Positions 55,779 to 64,000 of a DNA stretch of 64,000 nucleotides are shown piece after piece (positions within the stretch are counted from its first letter, which is position 1; the number at the start of each line of letters is the position of its first letter). Below the pieces are notes generated by a model. It saw only the letters and a list, made by a program, of their open reading frames with translations, was not told the DNA's origin and searched no databases. The position numbers and the translations under genes are program-made. The DNA comes from Anaerococcus hydrogenalis DSM 7454 (GTDB lineage Bacteria; Bacillota; Clostridia; Tissierellales; Peptoniphilaceae): the NCBI RefSeq assembly GCF_000173355.1, contig NZ_ABXA01000012.1, forward strand, positions 26,510 to 90,509. Reading direction: 5' to 3'.

Positions 55779-56834
55779 ATGACAAATCAGTTAGTTTCAA
55801 TTGTTATGCCAATTTATAATGCAGAAAGTTATTTAAAAGATTCCATAGAAAGCTTGATAAATCAAAAATATAAAAATTTAGAGATAATATGTGTGGATGA
55901 TGGTTCTACAGATAATTCTTTAAGAATTCTTAAAAATTATAAAAAAAATGATGATAGAATAAAAATATTAAAACAAAGAAATCAATTTGCTGGAGTCGCA
56001 AGAAACAACGGTTTAAATAATGCAAATGGTAAATATATTATGTTTTTAGATTCTGATGATATTTTTGAAAAAAATATGATTTATAATTTGGTAAATAAGG
56101 CTGAAAAATATAATACAGATATTATTTTCTTTGGATTTTATAAATTTACAGAAACTATAAAAAAAAGAAGTGTTATAGGAATACCTTATAAAAATAAAAA
56201 TGTGATTTCCCCTATAGATATCAAATCAGTTATATTTCAAAAAGCACAGGGTGTTCCGTGGAATAAGTTTTATAATAGAGAATTCATTTTAAATAGTGGA
56301 ATAAAGTTTCAAAATTTAAAAAGTAATAATGATATATTTTTTTCTAAAATGACAACAATATTATCAAATAGAATTTTATTTGAGAAAAAAAGGTATGCAA
56401 ATTATAGAGTAAACAATGATAATAGTACACAAGGTCAGTATGATGTAAAATCAGGAAACTATGCTAAAGCTATAACTTCTATGTATAAAGAAATGCAAAA
56501 TAGAGGCATTTATAAAACTTTTAGAAATAGCTTCGAAAAATATGTTCTGGATAGTTTTATTGAAATAATTTATAAATGTGAAAATATTGATTCTTATAAA
56601 TACTTTATGAAGGATGCTTATATCTCTTTGCACGATATGAATATAAATAAGAAAAATGAAACTTTAAATAACCATATTGCAAAAGAAATATACACTAAAA
56701 TATTAGATAAAGATTTAGAAGGTGTAATTACAAAGTATTTAAAGTATCTTAAAGACAATTATGTATCTAAGAATTCAATTGAGTTTAGAGTTGGAAAATA
56801 TTTTTTAAAAAAAATTAAATTAAGGAATTATTAA
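55779..56834 (+). CDS. glycosyltransferase family 2
   Basis: A 351-residue GT-A enzyme: LVSIVMPIYNAESYLKDSIE, ICVDDGSTDNSLRI, GVARNNGLNNANGKYIMFLDSDD and the downstream VPWNKFYNREFI segment typical of capsule glycosyltransferases of the EpsH/WaaV group. Its stop shares a base with the wzy start. Confidence 0.88.
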   Translation: MTNQLVSIVMPIYNAESYLKDSIESLINQKYKNLEIICVDDGSTDNSLRILKNYKKNDDRIKILKQRNQFAGVARNNGLNNANGKYIMFLDSDDIFEKNMIYNLVNKAEKYNTDIIFFGFYKFTETIKKRSVIGIPYKNKNVISPIDIKSVIFQKAQGVPWNKFYNREFILNSGIKFQNLKSNNDIFFSKMTTILSNRILFEKKRYANYRVNNDNSTQGQYDVKSGNYAKAITSMYKEMQNRGIYKTFRNSFEKYVLDSFIEIIYKCENIDSYKYFMKDAYISLHDMNINKKNETLNNHIAKEIYTKILDKDLEGVITKYLKYLKDNYVSKNSIEFRVGKYFLKKIKLRNY

Positions 56835-58057
56835 TGGATTTAACAAATAGAAAGCAATCATTACAATATAATAAAAGATACTTAATAGATAAAATTTTAA
56901 TTACTATAATGTTATTTTATATTTTAATTCCACCATATATTAACTCAATATTGGATAAAAATACCTTTATTAGGAAAATAATTATATTATTATTTATAAT
57001 TATAACAGGATCTATAATAGTATTTAATAAAATAAAAGTTGATAAGTATTTGATTTGGATAACTATTTCGTATATTTTCCTTATTATCTCAACAATAATA
57101 AATAATGGTAGGATATATGATTCTATTATAAGTTCGTTTATGGTAGTAATAATAAGTTTATTTATTATAATCGCAAGATATAAATCTTATTTATCTAATA
57201 TTTTAATATATTCAATTCGTAATATTACTTTTTTTATATTTTTACTAAACACGATTATATCAATATTTATGCCGTACGGTTTAAATAAAATGGTATCAAA
57301 CTCGTCACCTGAATTTCTGTATGGTAATATAAATTCTAATTTTAAATACATAATACCAGGAATTCTTTGCTCTATTTTAATTGATAAGAAACAAAATAAA
57401 TCAATCTCTTTTATTACACTTTTTTTCTATATAGGAACTCTGTACACTTATTTTTTTATATATCAAACAATGACAGCAATTTTAGGTCTATTAGTGATCG
57501 TTATATGGATGGGATATAGAAAATTTATAGAGAAAAATATATTTACTATATTCTCTGGTATAGTAGTTTTTATTATTTTATTCAATATTATAATTGTATA
57601 TAATTCAGATTCAAAAGTAAGTTTATTTTTTATTAAATTATTTGGTAAGAATGAAACATTAAATAATAGAACATATCTATGGAATAATATTATAAAATTA
57701 ATTAAAAACAATATATTATTAGGATATGGTCTTCAAAATGAAGAGTTTATTGGAATTAATATTGGTAATTATTATGGTAGTCATAATTATTACTTAGATT
57801 TAATTTTTTCAAGAGGAATTATAGGCTCTATTTTTATATTTATGTTAATTTTAAGTATAAATAAAAACATATATAAACTTAAAGAATTAACTGACTTAGA
57901 GTATATTTTATTAGGCATAATTGTGGTTTATTTATTTATGTTTTTATTTGAACCATTTATTAATTATGAAAGATTCTTTATACCATTATTCTATATTTTA
58001 AATAGGGAGCTTTCTATAAGTAAGTATAATTATAAGGTAGATTTAAATGAGAAGTAA
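56834..58057 (+). CDS. wzy: O-antigen polymerase-like membrane protein (Wzy)
   Basis: A 407-residue protein with ten or more hydrophobic segments, extremely rich in Ile and Tyr. The late periplasmic loop and following helix contain NRTYLWNNIIKLIKNNILLG then YYGSHNYYLDLIFSRGIIGS, the H-N-x-Y-L pattern of Wzy/WaaL proteins. It probably polymerises the repeat units. It overlaps the wzx gene by 11 bp. Confidence 0.8.
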   Translation: MDLTNRKQSLQYNKRYLIDKILITIMLFYILIPPYINSILDKNTFIRKIIILLFIIITGSIIVFNKIKVDKYLIWITISYIFLIISTIINNGRIYDSIISSFMVVIISLFIIIARYKSYLSNILIYSIRNITFFIFLLNTIISIFMPYGLNKMVSNSSPEFLYGNINSNFKYIIPGILCSILIDKKQNKSISFITLFFYIGTLYTYFFIYQTMTAILGLLVIVIWMGYRKFIEKNIFTIFSGIVVFIILFNIIIVYNSDSKVSLFFIKLFGKNETLNNRTYLWNNIIKLIKNNILLGYGLQNEEFIGINIGNYYGSHNYYLDLIFSRGIIGSIFIFMLILSINKNIYKLKELTDLEYILLGIIVVYLFMFLFEPFINYERFFIPLFYILNRELSISKYNYKVDLNEK

Positions 58058-59558
58058 AAAAGCATTTTTAAATATATTAACAAATCTAATACTACAAGTT
58101 TTTATTTTTGTATATGGTTTCATATTACCAAAAATAATAATGAGCAAATATGGTTCGAATGTAAATGGTCTTATATCATCAGTTACTCAATTTTTAGCAT
58201 ATATCAGTTTATTAGAGTCTGGTGTTGGTCCAGTTGTAAAGTCGATATTATATGAGCCTATTTCAAAAAAAGATAATAAAAAAATTATTGATATTTTATA
58301 TGCTACTGAAAAGTTTTTTAGAACTATTGCATTAATTTTTATAGTGTATATTATAATATTAACTTTTGCATATCCAAATATAATTAATTCTTCGAAAAGT
58401 ACTTTGTATGTGTCATCTTTGATTATAATTATTTCAATTAGTATATTTTCTGAATATTTTTTTGGAATGATATATACTATTTTTTTACAAGCAAATCAGG
58501 AAACTTACGTTATTTCAATTATTCAAATAGGTACATATATTCTTTCTATACTAGCAGCCTTAATTATGGCAAAAATTGAGGTTTCAGTTCATTTACTAAA
58601 ACTTAGTATAAGTTTAATTTTTGTATTGAGACCTATTTTACAAAGTGTTTATGTAAAGAAAAAGTACAATATAAATTTAAAAATAGCAAACAAAAATTAT
58701 GTAATTAAGAATAAATGGGATGGTCTTGCTCAGCATATAGCATATGTTGTTCACTCTAATACTGATGTTACTGTATTAACATTATTCAGTACTTTATCAG
58801 AAGTATCTGTTTATTCAGTATATTTATTAGTAGTAAAGGGAGTTAAAGCTTTAATATCAGCGTTTTCTTCTGGACTTGATGCATCTTTTGGAGATATGAT
58901 AAGTAAAAAAGAAGATGATAATTTAAGAAATAAATTTGAAATTTACGAGATTATTTATTTTATGACATGCACTGTCTTATTTGCGTGCTCAATCGTTTTG
59001 ATTGTCCCTTTTATAAAAATTTATACCCATAATATACATGACGCTAATTACATTAGGCCTTTATTTGGTATTTTACTTGTAATAAGTGAGTGTATATGGG
59101 CAGTAAGATTGCCTTATCTTACTTTATCATATGCTGCAGGACATTTTAAGGAAACAAGAAATGGAGCTTGGCTAGAATGCATATTAAATTTAATTATATC
59201 TGTATTTTTAGTAAAAAAAATGGGAATTGTTGGTGTAACAATAGGAACTATTATTGCTATGACAATAAGAACTACTGAGTTTATTTATCATGCAAATTCT
59301 AAAATTTTAAATGTAAATATTTATAAAAGCTTAAAGAAAATTGCTTTATTAATTTTTATAATATTTTTAACTTTTATTAGTGCAAAGAAAATTTTTATTT
59401 TTGAAAATAGCTCCTATCTAAAATGGATGATAAACGCAATGATAATATTCTTGTATTCTTCTCTACTTACAATTTTATTTAACTTTATTTTTTACAGAAA
59501 AAACTTAAGAGAATTGCTTAGAATAGCTAAGTTTATTTTAAAGAAAAAATCTATTTAA
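58047..59558 (+). CDS. wzx: polysaccharide flippase (Wzx/MATE-like)
   Basis: A 503-residue protein with about 12-14 helices, opening KAFLNILTNLILQVFIFVYGFILPKIIMSK-like sequence of the polysaccharide exporter family (positions 2-31), with YGSNVNGLISSVTQFLAYIS next and VAYVVHSNTDVTVLTLF later. It should flip the lipid-linked repeat across the membrane for Wzy. A single wzx and a single wzy next to each other indicate a Wzy-dependent capsule. Confidence 0.85.
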   Translation: MRSKKAFLNILTNLILQVFIFVYGFILPKIIMSKYGSNVNGLISSVTQFLAYISLLESGVGPVVKSILYEPISKKDNKKIIDILYATEKFFRTIALIFIVYIIILTFAYPNIINSSKSTLYVSSLIIIISISIFSEYFFGMIYTIFLQANQETYVISIIQIGTYILSILAALIMAKIEVSVHLLKLSISLIFVLRPILQSVYVKKKYNINLKIANKNYVIKNKWDGLAQHIAYVVHSNTDVTVLTLFSTLSEVSVYSVYLLVVKGVKALISAFSSGLDASFGDMISKKEDDNLRNKFEIYEIIYFMTCTVLFACSIVLIVPFIKIYTHNIHDANYIRPLFGILLVISECIWAVRLPYLTLSYAAGHFKETRNGAWLECILNLIISVFLVKKMGIVGVTIGTIIAMTIRTTEFIYHANSKILNVNIYKSLKKIALLIFIIFLTFISAKKIFIFENSSYLKWMINAMIIFLYSSLLTILFNFIFYRKNLRELLRIAKFILKKKSI

Positions 59559-59581
59559 ATTATTTATATAAGGGAGGGGAA

Positions 59582-60598
59582 ATGAGTAATTTTAAATATT
59601 ATATTAAAAGATTTGGAATAATAGGAATATTAAAACAAATATTAAATAAATTAGGGTTAATAAAATTCAATGTTTATGAATTCTTATATAACAGATATTA
59701 TTCTAAATTAAAAAAAGAGAATTATGAAAATGAATTGATAGAATGGTATCAATATAGGTCTCAAAGTGAAAAAAATCCACTAGAAAATCCTAAAACTTTT
59801 AATGAAAAAATTCAGTGGTTAAAATTAAATGATTCAACACATCTAAAAACTATATGTGCTGATAAATATTTGGTTAGGGATTATGTCAAAGATAAAGTTG
59901 GTGAGGAGTACTTGATACCTTTGTTAGGCTATTGGGATAAATTTGAAGATATTGATTTTTCAAAACTTCCTAAAAAAATGATTTTTAAGTCTACTACAGG
60001 CTCAGCCAGATATAAAATAATTAAAGATAAAGATAATATTGATTATAAAGATTTAAAAAAATCTATGGATTTATGGCAAAAACTTCCTTATGGATATGCA
60101 GGTATGGAAATACATTATTTTGACATAGATAGAAAAATAATATGTGAAAAACTTCTTGATATGAAAGGTCCTAGTGTTATCGATTATAAGATACATTGCT
60201 TTAATGGTAAGCCACTCATTGTTGAATATATTTCAGATAGGAAAGGTCACTCATACTGTGAAACCTGGTTTGATACAAGCTGGAATAAATTAAATATTTT
60301 TATGGATGCTGATTCTTCATTTAATCATAAAATAACACCGACACCTCCACAAAAATTAAAAGAAATGTTAAAAATTTCTAAAATATTATCGGAAGATTTT
60401 ATTTATGTAAGAGTAGATTTATATGAAATAGAAGGAACTATTTACTTTGGAGAATTAACATTCACACCTGCAAATGGATTTGATATATGGAAAGGTACGA
60501 AATCACAATTACTTGTTGGAAATCTATTGAGGTTACCTTTTGAAAGTAGATTAAATGATGAAGAAATTTCTAAGATTATGTTAGAATTAAAATTATAA
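59582..60598 (+). CDS. TupA-like ATP-grasp glycosyl/teichuronopeptide protein
   Basis: A 338-residue member of the TupA-like ATP-grasp family, named for teichuronopeptide synthesis in alkaliphilic Bacillus. Diagnostic are NPKTFNEKIQWLKLND, ICADKYLVRDYVKDKVGEEY, MIFKSTTGSARY, IDYKIHCFNGKP, and VRVDLYEIEGTIYFGELTFTP. It may add an amino acid or peptide-like group to the polymer, making it the third ATP-grasp enzyme of this locus. GGGAGGGG precedes the ATG. It ends the polymer-specific block. Confidence 0.85.
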   Translation: MSNFKYYIKRFGIIGILKQILNKLGLIKFNVYEFLYNRYYSKLKKENYENELIEWYQYRSQSEKNPLENPKTFNEKIQWLKLNDSTHLKTICADKYLVRDYVKDKVGEEYLIPLLGYWDKFEDIDFSKLPKKMIFKSTTGSARYKIIKDKDNIDYKDLKKSMDLWQKLPYGYAGMEIHYFDIDRKIICEKLLDMKGPSVIDYKIHCFNGKPLIVEYISDRKGHSYCETWFDTSWNKLNIFMDADSSFNHKITPTPPQKLKEMLKISKILSEDFIYVRVDLYEIEGTIYFGELTFTPANGFDIWKGTKSQLLVGNLLRLPFESRLNDEEISKIMLELKL

Positions 60599-60720
60599 TT
60601 ATTTTGTTATTTACAATATTACAAACCATTGAATTAAACAAAATTTTATTATAAACTAAGAGTTAGAGAATTTTTATTTCTAAATAATTTAAAAATAATT
60701 TTATATAAAGGAGAAAATAA

Positions 60721-61413
60721 ATGGATGAAAGAGAAATTGATTTATTGGAATTGGCTAAGAAGTTAAGACAGCATCTTTTTTCAATTCTTTGTTTGGCTGT
60801 TATTTTTGCAGCTCTTTCTTATGCAGCTTCTGTTTTTGTTATTACACCAAAGTATGAAGCTACTACTACTATGATTGTTAGTAATTCTAAAAATGAAGAC
60901 CCTAATCAAAAGGGCGATGTTGATATTAATCAAATCAATGCCAACAGGGCCTTGGTTTCTACTTATTCTGAGATTGTTAAGAGTAAGGGGGTAGCTGATA
61001 AGGTTATTGATAATTTGAAACTTGATATGGATTATGGAGATTTTTCTCAAAAGGTTTCTATTGAACCTGTTAAGGATACTCAAATTATTTCTGTTAAGGT
61101 TGTTGATACTGTTGCTGAAAGGGCTATGGATATTGCCAATGCAACTTCTATGGTTTTTAAGGATTCTGTTACAAAGATTATGAAGGTTGATAATGTTCAA
61201 ATTCTTGACAAGGCAAATCTACCTGAAAAACCTTCTTCTCCTAATATAAAGAAAAACACCCTTGTAGGTTTTGTTTTAGGTTTTATTTTGGGCGTTGGTA
61301 TTTCTTTGTTTAAGGAATTAAGTGATACTACTTTCAAGACAACTGATGATATCCAAGAGGCTTTTGATATTCCTGTTCTTGGAATGGTTCCTGATAAGAG
61401 TAAAGGAGAGTAA
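60721..61413 (+). CDS. capsule chain-length regulator / kinase activator (CpsC/YveK)
   Basis: A 230-residue Wzz-domain protein: a cytoplasmic start EREIDLLELAKKLRQHLF, helix 1 (about 18-40), the external domain with YEATTTMIVSN, and helix 2 (NTLVGFVLGFILGVGISLF, about 180-198), then a short tail that activates CpsD. AAAGGAG precedes the ATG. Its codons are T-ending (TCT, GTT, CTT) unlike the A-ending codons upstream, as also in cpsD. Confidence 0.9.
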   Translation: MDEREIDLLELAKKLRQHLFSILCLAVIFAALSYAASVFVITPKYEATTTMIVSNSKNEDPNQKGDVDINQINANRALVSTYSEIVKSKGVADKVIDNLKLDMDYGDFSQKVSIEPVKDTQIISVKVVDTVAERAMDIANATSMVFKDSVTKIMKVDNVQILDKANLPEKPSSPNIKKNTLVGFVLGFILGVGISLFKELSDTTFKTTDDIQEAFDIPVLGMVPDKSKGE

Positions 61414-61414
61414 G

Positions 61415-62071
61415 ATGGCAAAAAAACACGGTTATTATAATACTACATCTGTTTTTGATGAGGCTATTCGTTCTGTTAGAACTAATATTCAATTTTCTGA
61501 TATTGATAATAAAAAAAGAGTTATTGCTATGACTTCTTCTAAGCCAAGCGAGGGCAAGACTACTGTTTTGTATTCTATTGCCAAATCTTTTGCAGAAAAT
61601 GGAAATTCTGTTGTGCTTTTGGATTTTGATTTAAGAATGCCAAAGGTTGGAAAGGTTGCTGGTATTGAAACTAATATGGGCCTTACTAATGTTATTACTG
61701 GAAAGGTTGAGCTTGATAGGGCTTTGATAAAGGACCAATACGAAGATAATCTTTTTGTTCTTCTTTCAGGTCCAGTTCCTCCAAATCCTGCAGAAATTTT
61801 GGCTTCTAATCATGTCAAAGAATTGATTGAGGAGCTTTCACAAAGGTTTGATTATGTATTTTTGGATACTCCTCCAGTAGGATTATTTACTGATGCATCA
61901 ATTGTTTCTACTTATTGTGATGGGGTAATTTTTGCAATCAAATCTAATGATACTAAAAAAGATGAAGTTTCCCATGCTCTTGAAAATCTTAACAAGGTTA
62001 AGGGAAAAGTTTTGGGTGCTATTCTTACTTTTGCAGACCTTAGCGAATCTTCTTACAAGGGTTATTATTAA
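61415..62071 (+). CDS. bacterial tyrosine kinase (CpsD/YwqD)
   Basis: A 218-residue autophosphorylating BY-kinase controlling polymer length and export. Walker A is TSSKPSEGKTT (about residues 41-51), Walker A' VVLLDFDLRMPKVG, Walker B YVFLDTPPVG. The end SYKGYY carries the tyrosines that are phosphorylated, though the cluster is short. The ATG at 61415 follows AAGGAG by five bases and directly succeeds cpsC. Its stop overlaps the phosphatase start. Confidence 0.92.
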   Translation: MAKKHGYYNTTSVFDEAIRSVRTNIQFSDIDNKKRVIAMTSSKPSEGKTTVLYSIAKSFAENGNSVVLLDFDLRMPKVGKVAGIETNMGLTNVITGKVELDRALIKDQYEDNLFVLLSGPVPPNPAEILASNHVKELIEELSQRFDYVFLDTPPVGLFTDASIVSTYCDGVIFAIKSNDTKKDEVSHALENLNKVKGKVLGAILTFADLSESSYKGYY

Positions 62072-62861
62072 TGATTGATATTCATAACCATATAATTTAT
62101 GGGGTGGATGATGGGTCCAGGTCTTTTGATGAATCAATGAAAATGGTTGAGCTTTTTATAGAAAATGGTTTTAAGGAAATTATTGCCACAAGCCATTATG
62201 ATCCATCAAGGTATATGGTAAAAAAGGAAGATATTTTGGAAAAATCTTCTATTTTAAATGATGAGATAAAAAAAGAAATCTAGATTTTAAAATTCACCCA
62301 GGCCATGAAATCCACGTTGAGCCAAATACTCTGGATAAAATTCACAAGAAAGAATTGTTGACTTTGAATAATTCAAGATATGTTTTGTTGGAACTTTCTT
62401 TTGTCAACAAGCCACTTTTTTTGACAGATTTGATTTATAATCTTTCTCTTGAAGGCTATATACCAATAATTGCCCATGTAGAAAGATATCCTTATGTGGA
62501 AAAAAATATTTCATATTTATATGAATTTATAAAGATGGGGGCTCTTATCCAAATTAATTATTCATCCATGAAATCCCACCACCATACCACAAAAAAATTA
62601 TTGAAAAAAAATATGGTTCATTTTATAGGGACAGACTCTCACCAATCTGAATGGAGAAGTCCAAATATTGAAAATGAAAAAAATGAGATAATAGAAATAA
62701 TTGGTCAGGAAAAATTTGAAAAATTGACCCAAATTAATCCAAAAAAAGTTATAGATGATGAGTTTATTCCAAGTGGATATGATGAAATTGTAAGAGAAGA
62801 AGAAAAAGTAGAAAAGAAAAGTAAGAAAAGAAGTTTATTTAATTTTTGGAGAAAAAAATGA
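62071..62861 (+). CDS. PHP-type protein-tyrosine phosphatase (CpsB/YwqE), frameshifted
   Basis: A manganese-dependent phosphatase that removes phosphate from CpsD. The corrected 263 residues show the PHP ligands in order: IDIHNHIIYGVDDGS, ATSHYDPSRY, HPGHEIHV, IAHVERYPYVEKN and FIGTDSHQSEWRSP. The frame breaks in seven A (62268-62274); an eighth gives IKKRNLDFKIHPGHE and removes the stop. The last 25 residues are basic (KKSKKRSLFNFWRKK), an unusual tail. Its stop overlaps the lipoprotein start as ATGA. Confidence 0.88.
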
Positions 62862-63253
62862 AGATAAAATATATATTATGCTCTTTTGCTCTACTTCTTG
62901 CCCTAAGTTCATGTGATAAAAAGCAAGAGAAATATGAAAAAAGAGATGTGCAAATTGATACAGTTTTTGATAGCTCTTCAAATAATATTTCAAATGAAGT
63001 TGAAGAAAAAGAGTCTTCAAATGTAGAAGAAAATGCACAAAACAATACAGAAAGTAAAGATTTGAGAACAAAAAGCACAATCAATCTAAGAAGAGGCCCA
63101 AGTACAAACGAAGATAACATAATATCCTCAATCCCAGGAAATTCTCAAGTAAAATTATTATCAGAAGAAGAAGATGAAAATGGAGAAATGTGGTCAAGAA
63201 TTTTCTACGAAGGCCAAGAAGGCTACGTAAGAAGCGACCTTTTAGAAAAATAA
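62858..63253 (+). CDS. SH3-domain lipoprotein, second copy
   Basis: A 131-residue lipoprotein with lipobox LALSSC, a short Glu/Asn/Ser-rich linker and one C-terminal SH3 domain (STINLRRGPSTNEDNIISSI .. GYVRSDLL). It parallels the lipoprotein at 4.8 kb, which likewise follows a Wzz/CpsD pair. It is the last gene of the locus. GGAG sits before the ATG inside the phosphatase gene. Confidence 0.8.
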   Translation: MKIKYILCSFALLLALSSCDKKQEKYEKRDVQIDTVFDSSSNNISNEVEEKESSNVEENAQNNTESKDLRTKSTINLRRGPSTNEDNIISSIPGNSQVKLLSEEEDENGEMWSRIFYEGQEGYVRSDLLEK

Positions 63254-63270
63254 ATCAATTTCATAAAATT

Positions 63271-63309
63271 ATAGGCTATTGGTAAGAAATTTGCTGATAG
63301 CTTTTTTTA
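63271..63309 (+). terminator. probable terminator of the polysaccharide locus
   Basis: GGCTATTGG .. TGATAGC followed by seven T; the stem is only five or six pairs. Confidence 0.5.
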
Positions 63310-63383
63310 TGAGAAATTTTTGAGATGATTTTGGTAGGAGTGATTTTTTATGGATTTATTTAATGGATGGATAAAGTAAATTA

Positions 63384-63412
63384 GAGATCTCTCGACAGAG
63401 CTCGAGATGGGT
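63384..63412. repeat. left arm E19
   Basis: GAGATCTCTCGACAGAGCTC.. ending GATGGGT, followed by TTGCTAAAG, with no right arm before the next copy. Confidence 0.8.
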
Positions 63413-63574
63413 TTTTGGTTTGTGCTTTACTTATTGCTAAAGAAATTACTGAAAATTTTATTATATTTTTAAATAATATAATTTTTAATATTTAATATTA
63501 TAAACTTTATTTCTTGGGTTTTATATATTGAATTAATTATTAGTATTTATTTAATGATGAGATAAGGTGAATCA

Positions 63575-63824
63575 GAGATCTCTCGACTGAGCTCGAGATG
63601 GGTTTTTGGTTTGTGTTTTTTTATTACTAAAGGCAATTAGAAATCCTTATAAAAATTTTTTTAATCTATTCTTTAGTAAAGAAACTAAATAAAGATATTA
63701 CCTATCTTGACTAGATTATTGTGACTTGAGTTTGCACAATAATCCCTAAAACTAAGTGCGAAAGCACGAGAAAGTTTGCGTAGCAAACGTGTTTTAGTGC
63801 TAGTGAAGTGCATGGAGAGATTTC
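63575..63824. repeat. palindromic element E20 with degenerate right arm and module B
   Basis: A clean left arm is followed by a decayed right arm (ACCTATCTTGACTA .. GGAGAGATTTC) that carries module B: GATTATTGTGAC / TTGCACAATAATC, CCCTAAAACTAAGTG, and GTTTGCGTAGCAAAC. The flanks TGAATTAATTA and TAAATCAGAGATC recur at E21, so E19-E21 form an array of about 190-350 bp spacing. Confidence 0.78.
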
Positions 63825-63921
63825 TTTAATTTGTTTTATATTAAAATAATCTTAATTCCTTGGATTTTATTATATTGAATTAATTACAAGTATTTATTTC
63901 ATGATAATATAAAGTAAATCA

Positions 63922-63950
63922 GAGATCTCTCGACTGCGCTCGAGATGGGT
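63922..63950. repeat. left arm E21, cut by the window end
   Basis: GAGATCTCTCGACTGCGCTC.. ending GATGGGT, then TTGCTAAAG; the partner arm would lie beyond the window. Confidence 0.8.
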
Positions 63951-64000
63951 TTTAGTTTTGTTCATTATTTTATTGCTAAAGAAAGTTAGAAACCCTTATT

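Noticed and set aside
12219..63950. CRISPR array interpretation of the GAGATCTC repeats
   Set aside because: The copies are irregularly spaced by hundreds to thousands of bases, inverted within elements, with similar rather than unique interiors, and there are no cas genes.
1..64000. tRNA, rRNA, prophage or replication origin
   Set aside because: I saw no cloverleaf with CCA-type ends, no rRNA segments, no phage structural genes and no DnaA-box cluster near dnaA-type genes.

Overview
The window is very AT-rich, with Shine-Dalgarno-led genes, ATGA-type overlaps and a strictly anaerobic gene set: anaerobic sulfite reductase asrABC, a membrane pyrophosphatase, and no respiratory genes. This fits a low-GC anaerobic Firmicute, most likely Peptoniphilaceae/Tissierellia such as Anaerococcus. 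That placement is inference from gene content, not a database result.

Layout. 0-5.3 kb: tail of a TtcA-like tRNA sulfurtransferase, uppP, two glycosyltransferases, and a small module of Wzz-like protein, degenerate tyrosine-kinase-like ATPase and SH3 lipoprotein. 5.5-9.1 kb: asrABC plus a ferritin-like protein. 9.2-12.1 kb: YtrA-type regulator with its ABC exporter, and CorA. 12.3-18.4 kb: TraX-like protein, Na+-type pyrophosphatase, KdgT permease, and a YitT-family protein behind a long switch-like leader. 18.8-20.7 kb: accessory patch with two tandem type I toxin-antitoxin loci and a DUF3784 gene lying inside a repeat. 20.7-26.2 kb: M29 and M3 peptidases, an unrecognised 354-residue protein, a CPBP protease. 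26.2-30 kb: large envelope protein, orphan response regulator, FMN riboswitch with ribU. 31-36.1 kb: tsaE-tsaB-rimI-tsaD (t6A), S41 peptidase, ROK kinase. 37.2-43.5 kb: tetrapyrrole genes from glutamyl-tRNA towards siroheme, the cofactor AsrC needs. 44-45.4 kb: peptidase C. 45.6-63.3 kb: a complete surface-polysaccharide locus (LCP ligase, 4,6-dehydratase, aminotransferase, two ATP-grasp enzymes, phosphoglycosyl transferase, glycosyltransferases, Wzy, Wzx, TupA-like protein, then Wzz/CpsD/CpsB and an SH3 lipoprotein).

Two things run across the window. First, a family of short palindromic elements (arm GAGATCTCTCGAC..CTCGAGATGGGT and its inverted partner, about 34 arms at 21 places) fills the gaps between 12.2 and 44.1 kb and after 63.3 kb, and is absent from the polysaccharide locus. 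Some arms carry nested hairpins with compensatory changes. Second, at least thirteen genes are broken by fifteen single-base indels, all in A or T homopolymers. Correcting them gives lengths that are exact multiples of three and normal for each family, so most are probably base-calling errors; transcriptional slippage is the alternative.

The strongest candidates for new biology are the tandem par/Fst-like toxin loci whose antisense-recognition repeats differ between copies, the REPIN-like repeat family, the YitT leader with mutually exclusive helices, an apparent HemC-CobA-HemD fusion, and the ATP-grasp enzymes standing where an acetyltransferase would be expected in a bacillosamine-like pathway.
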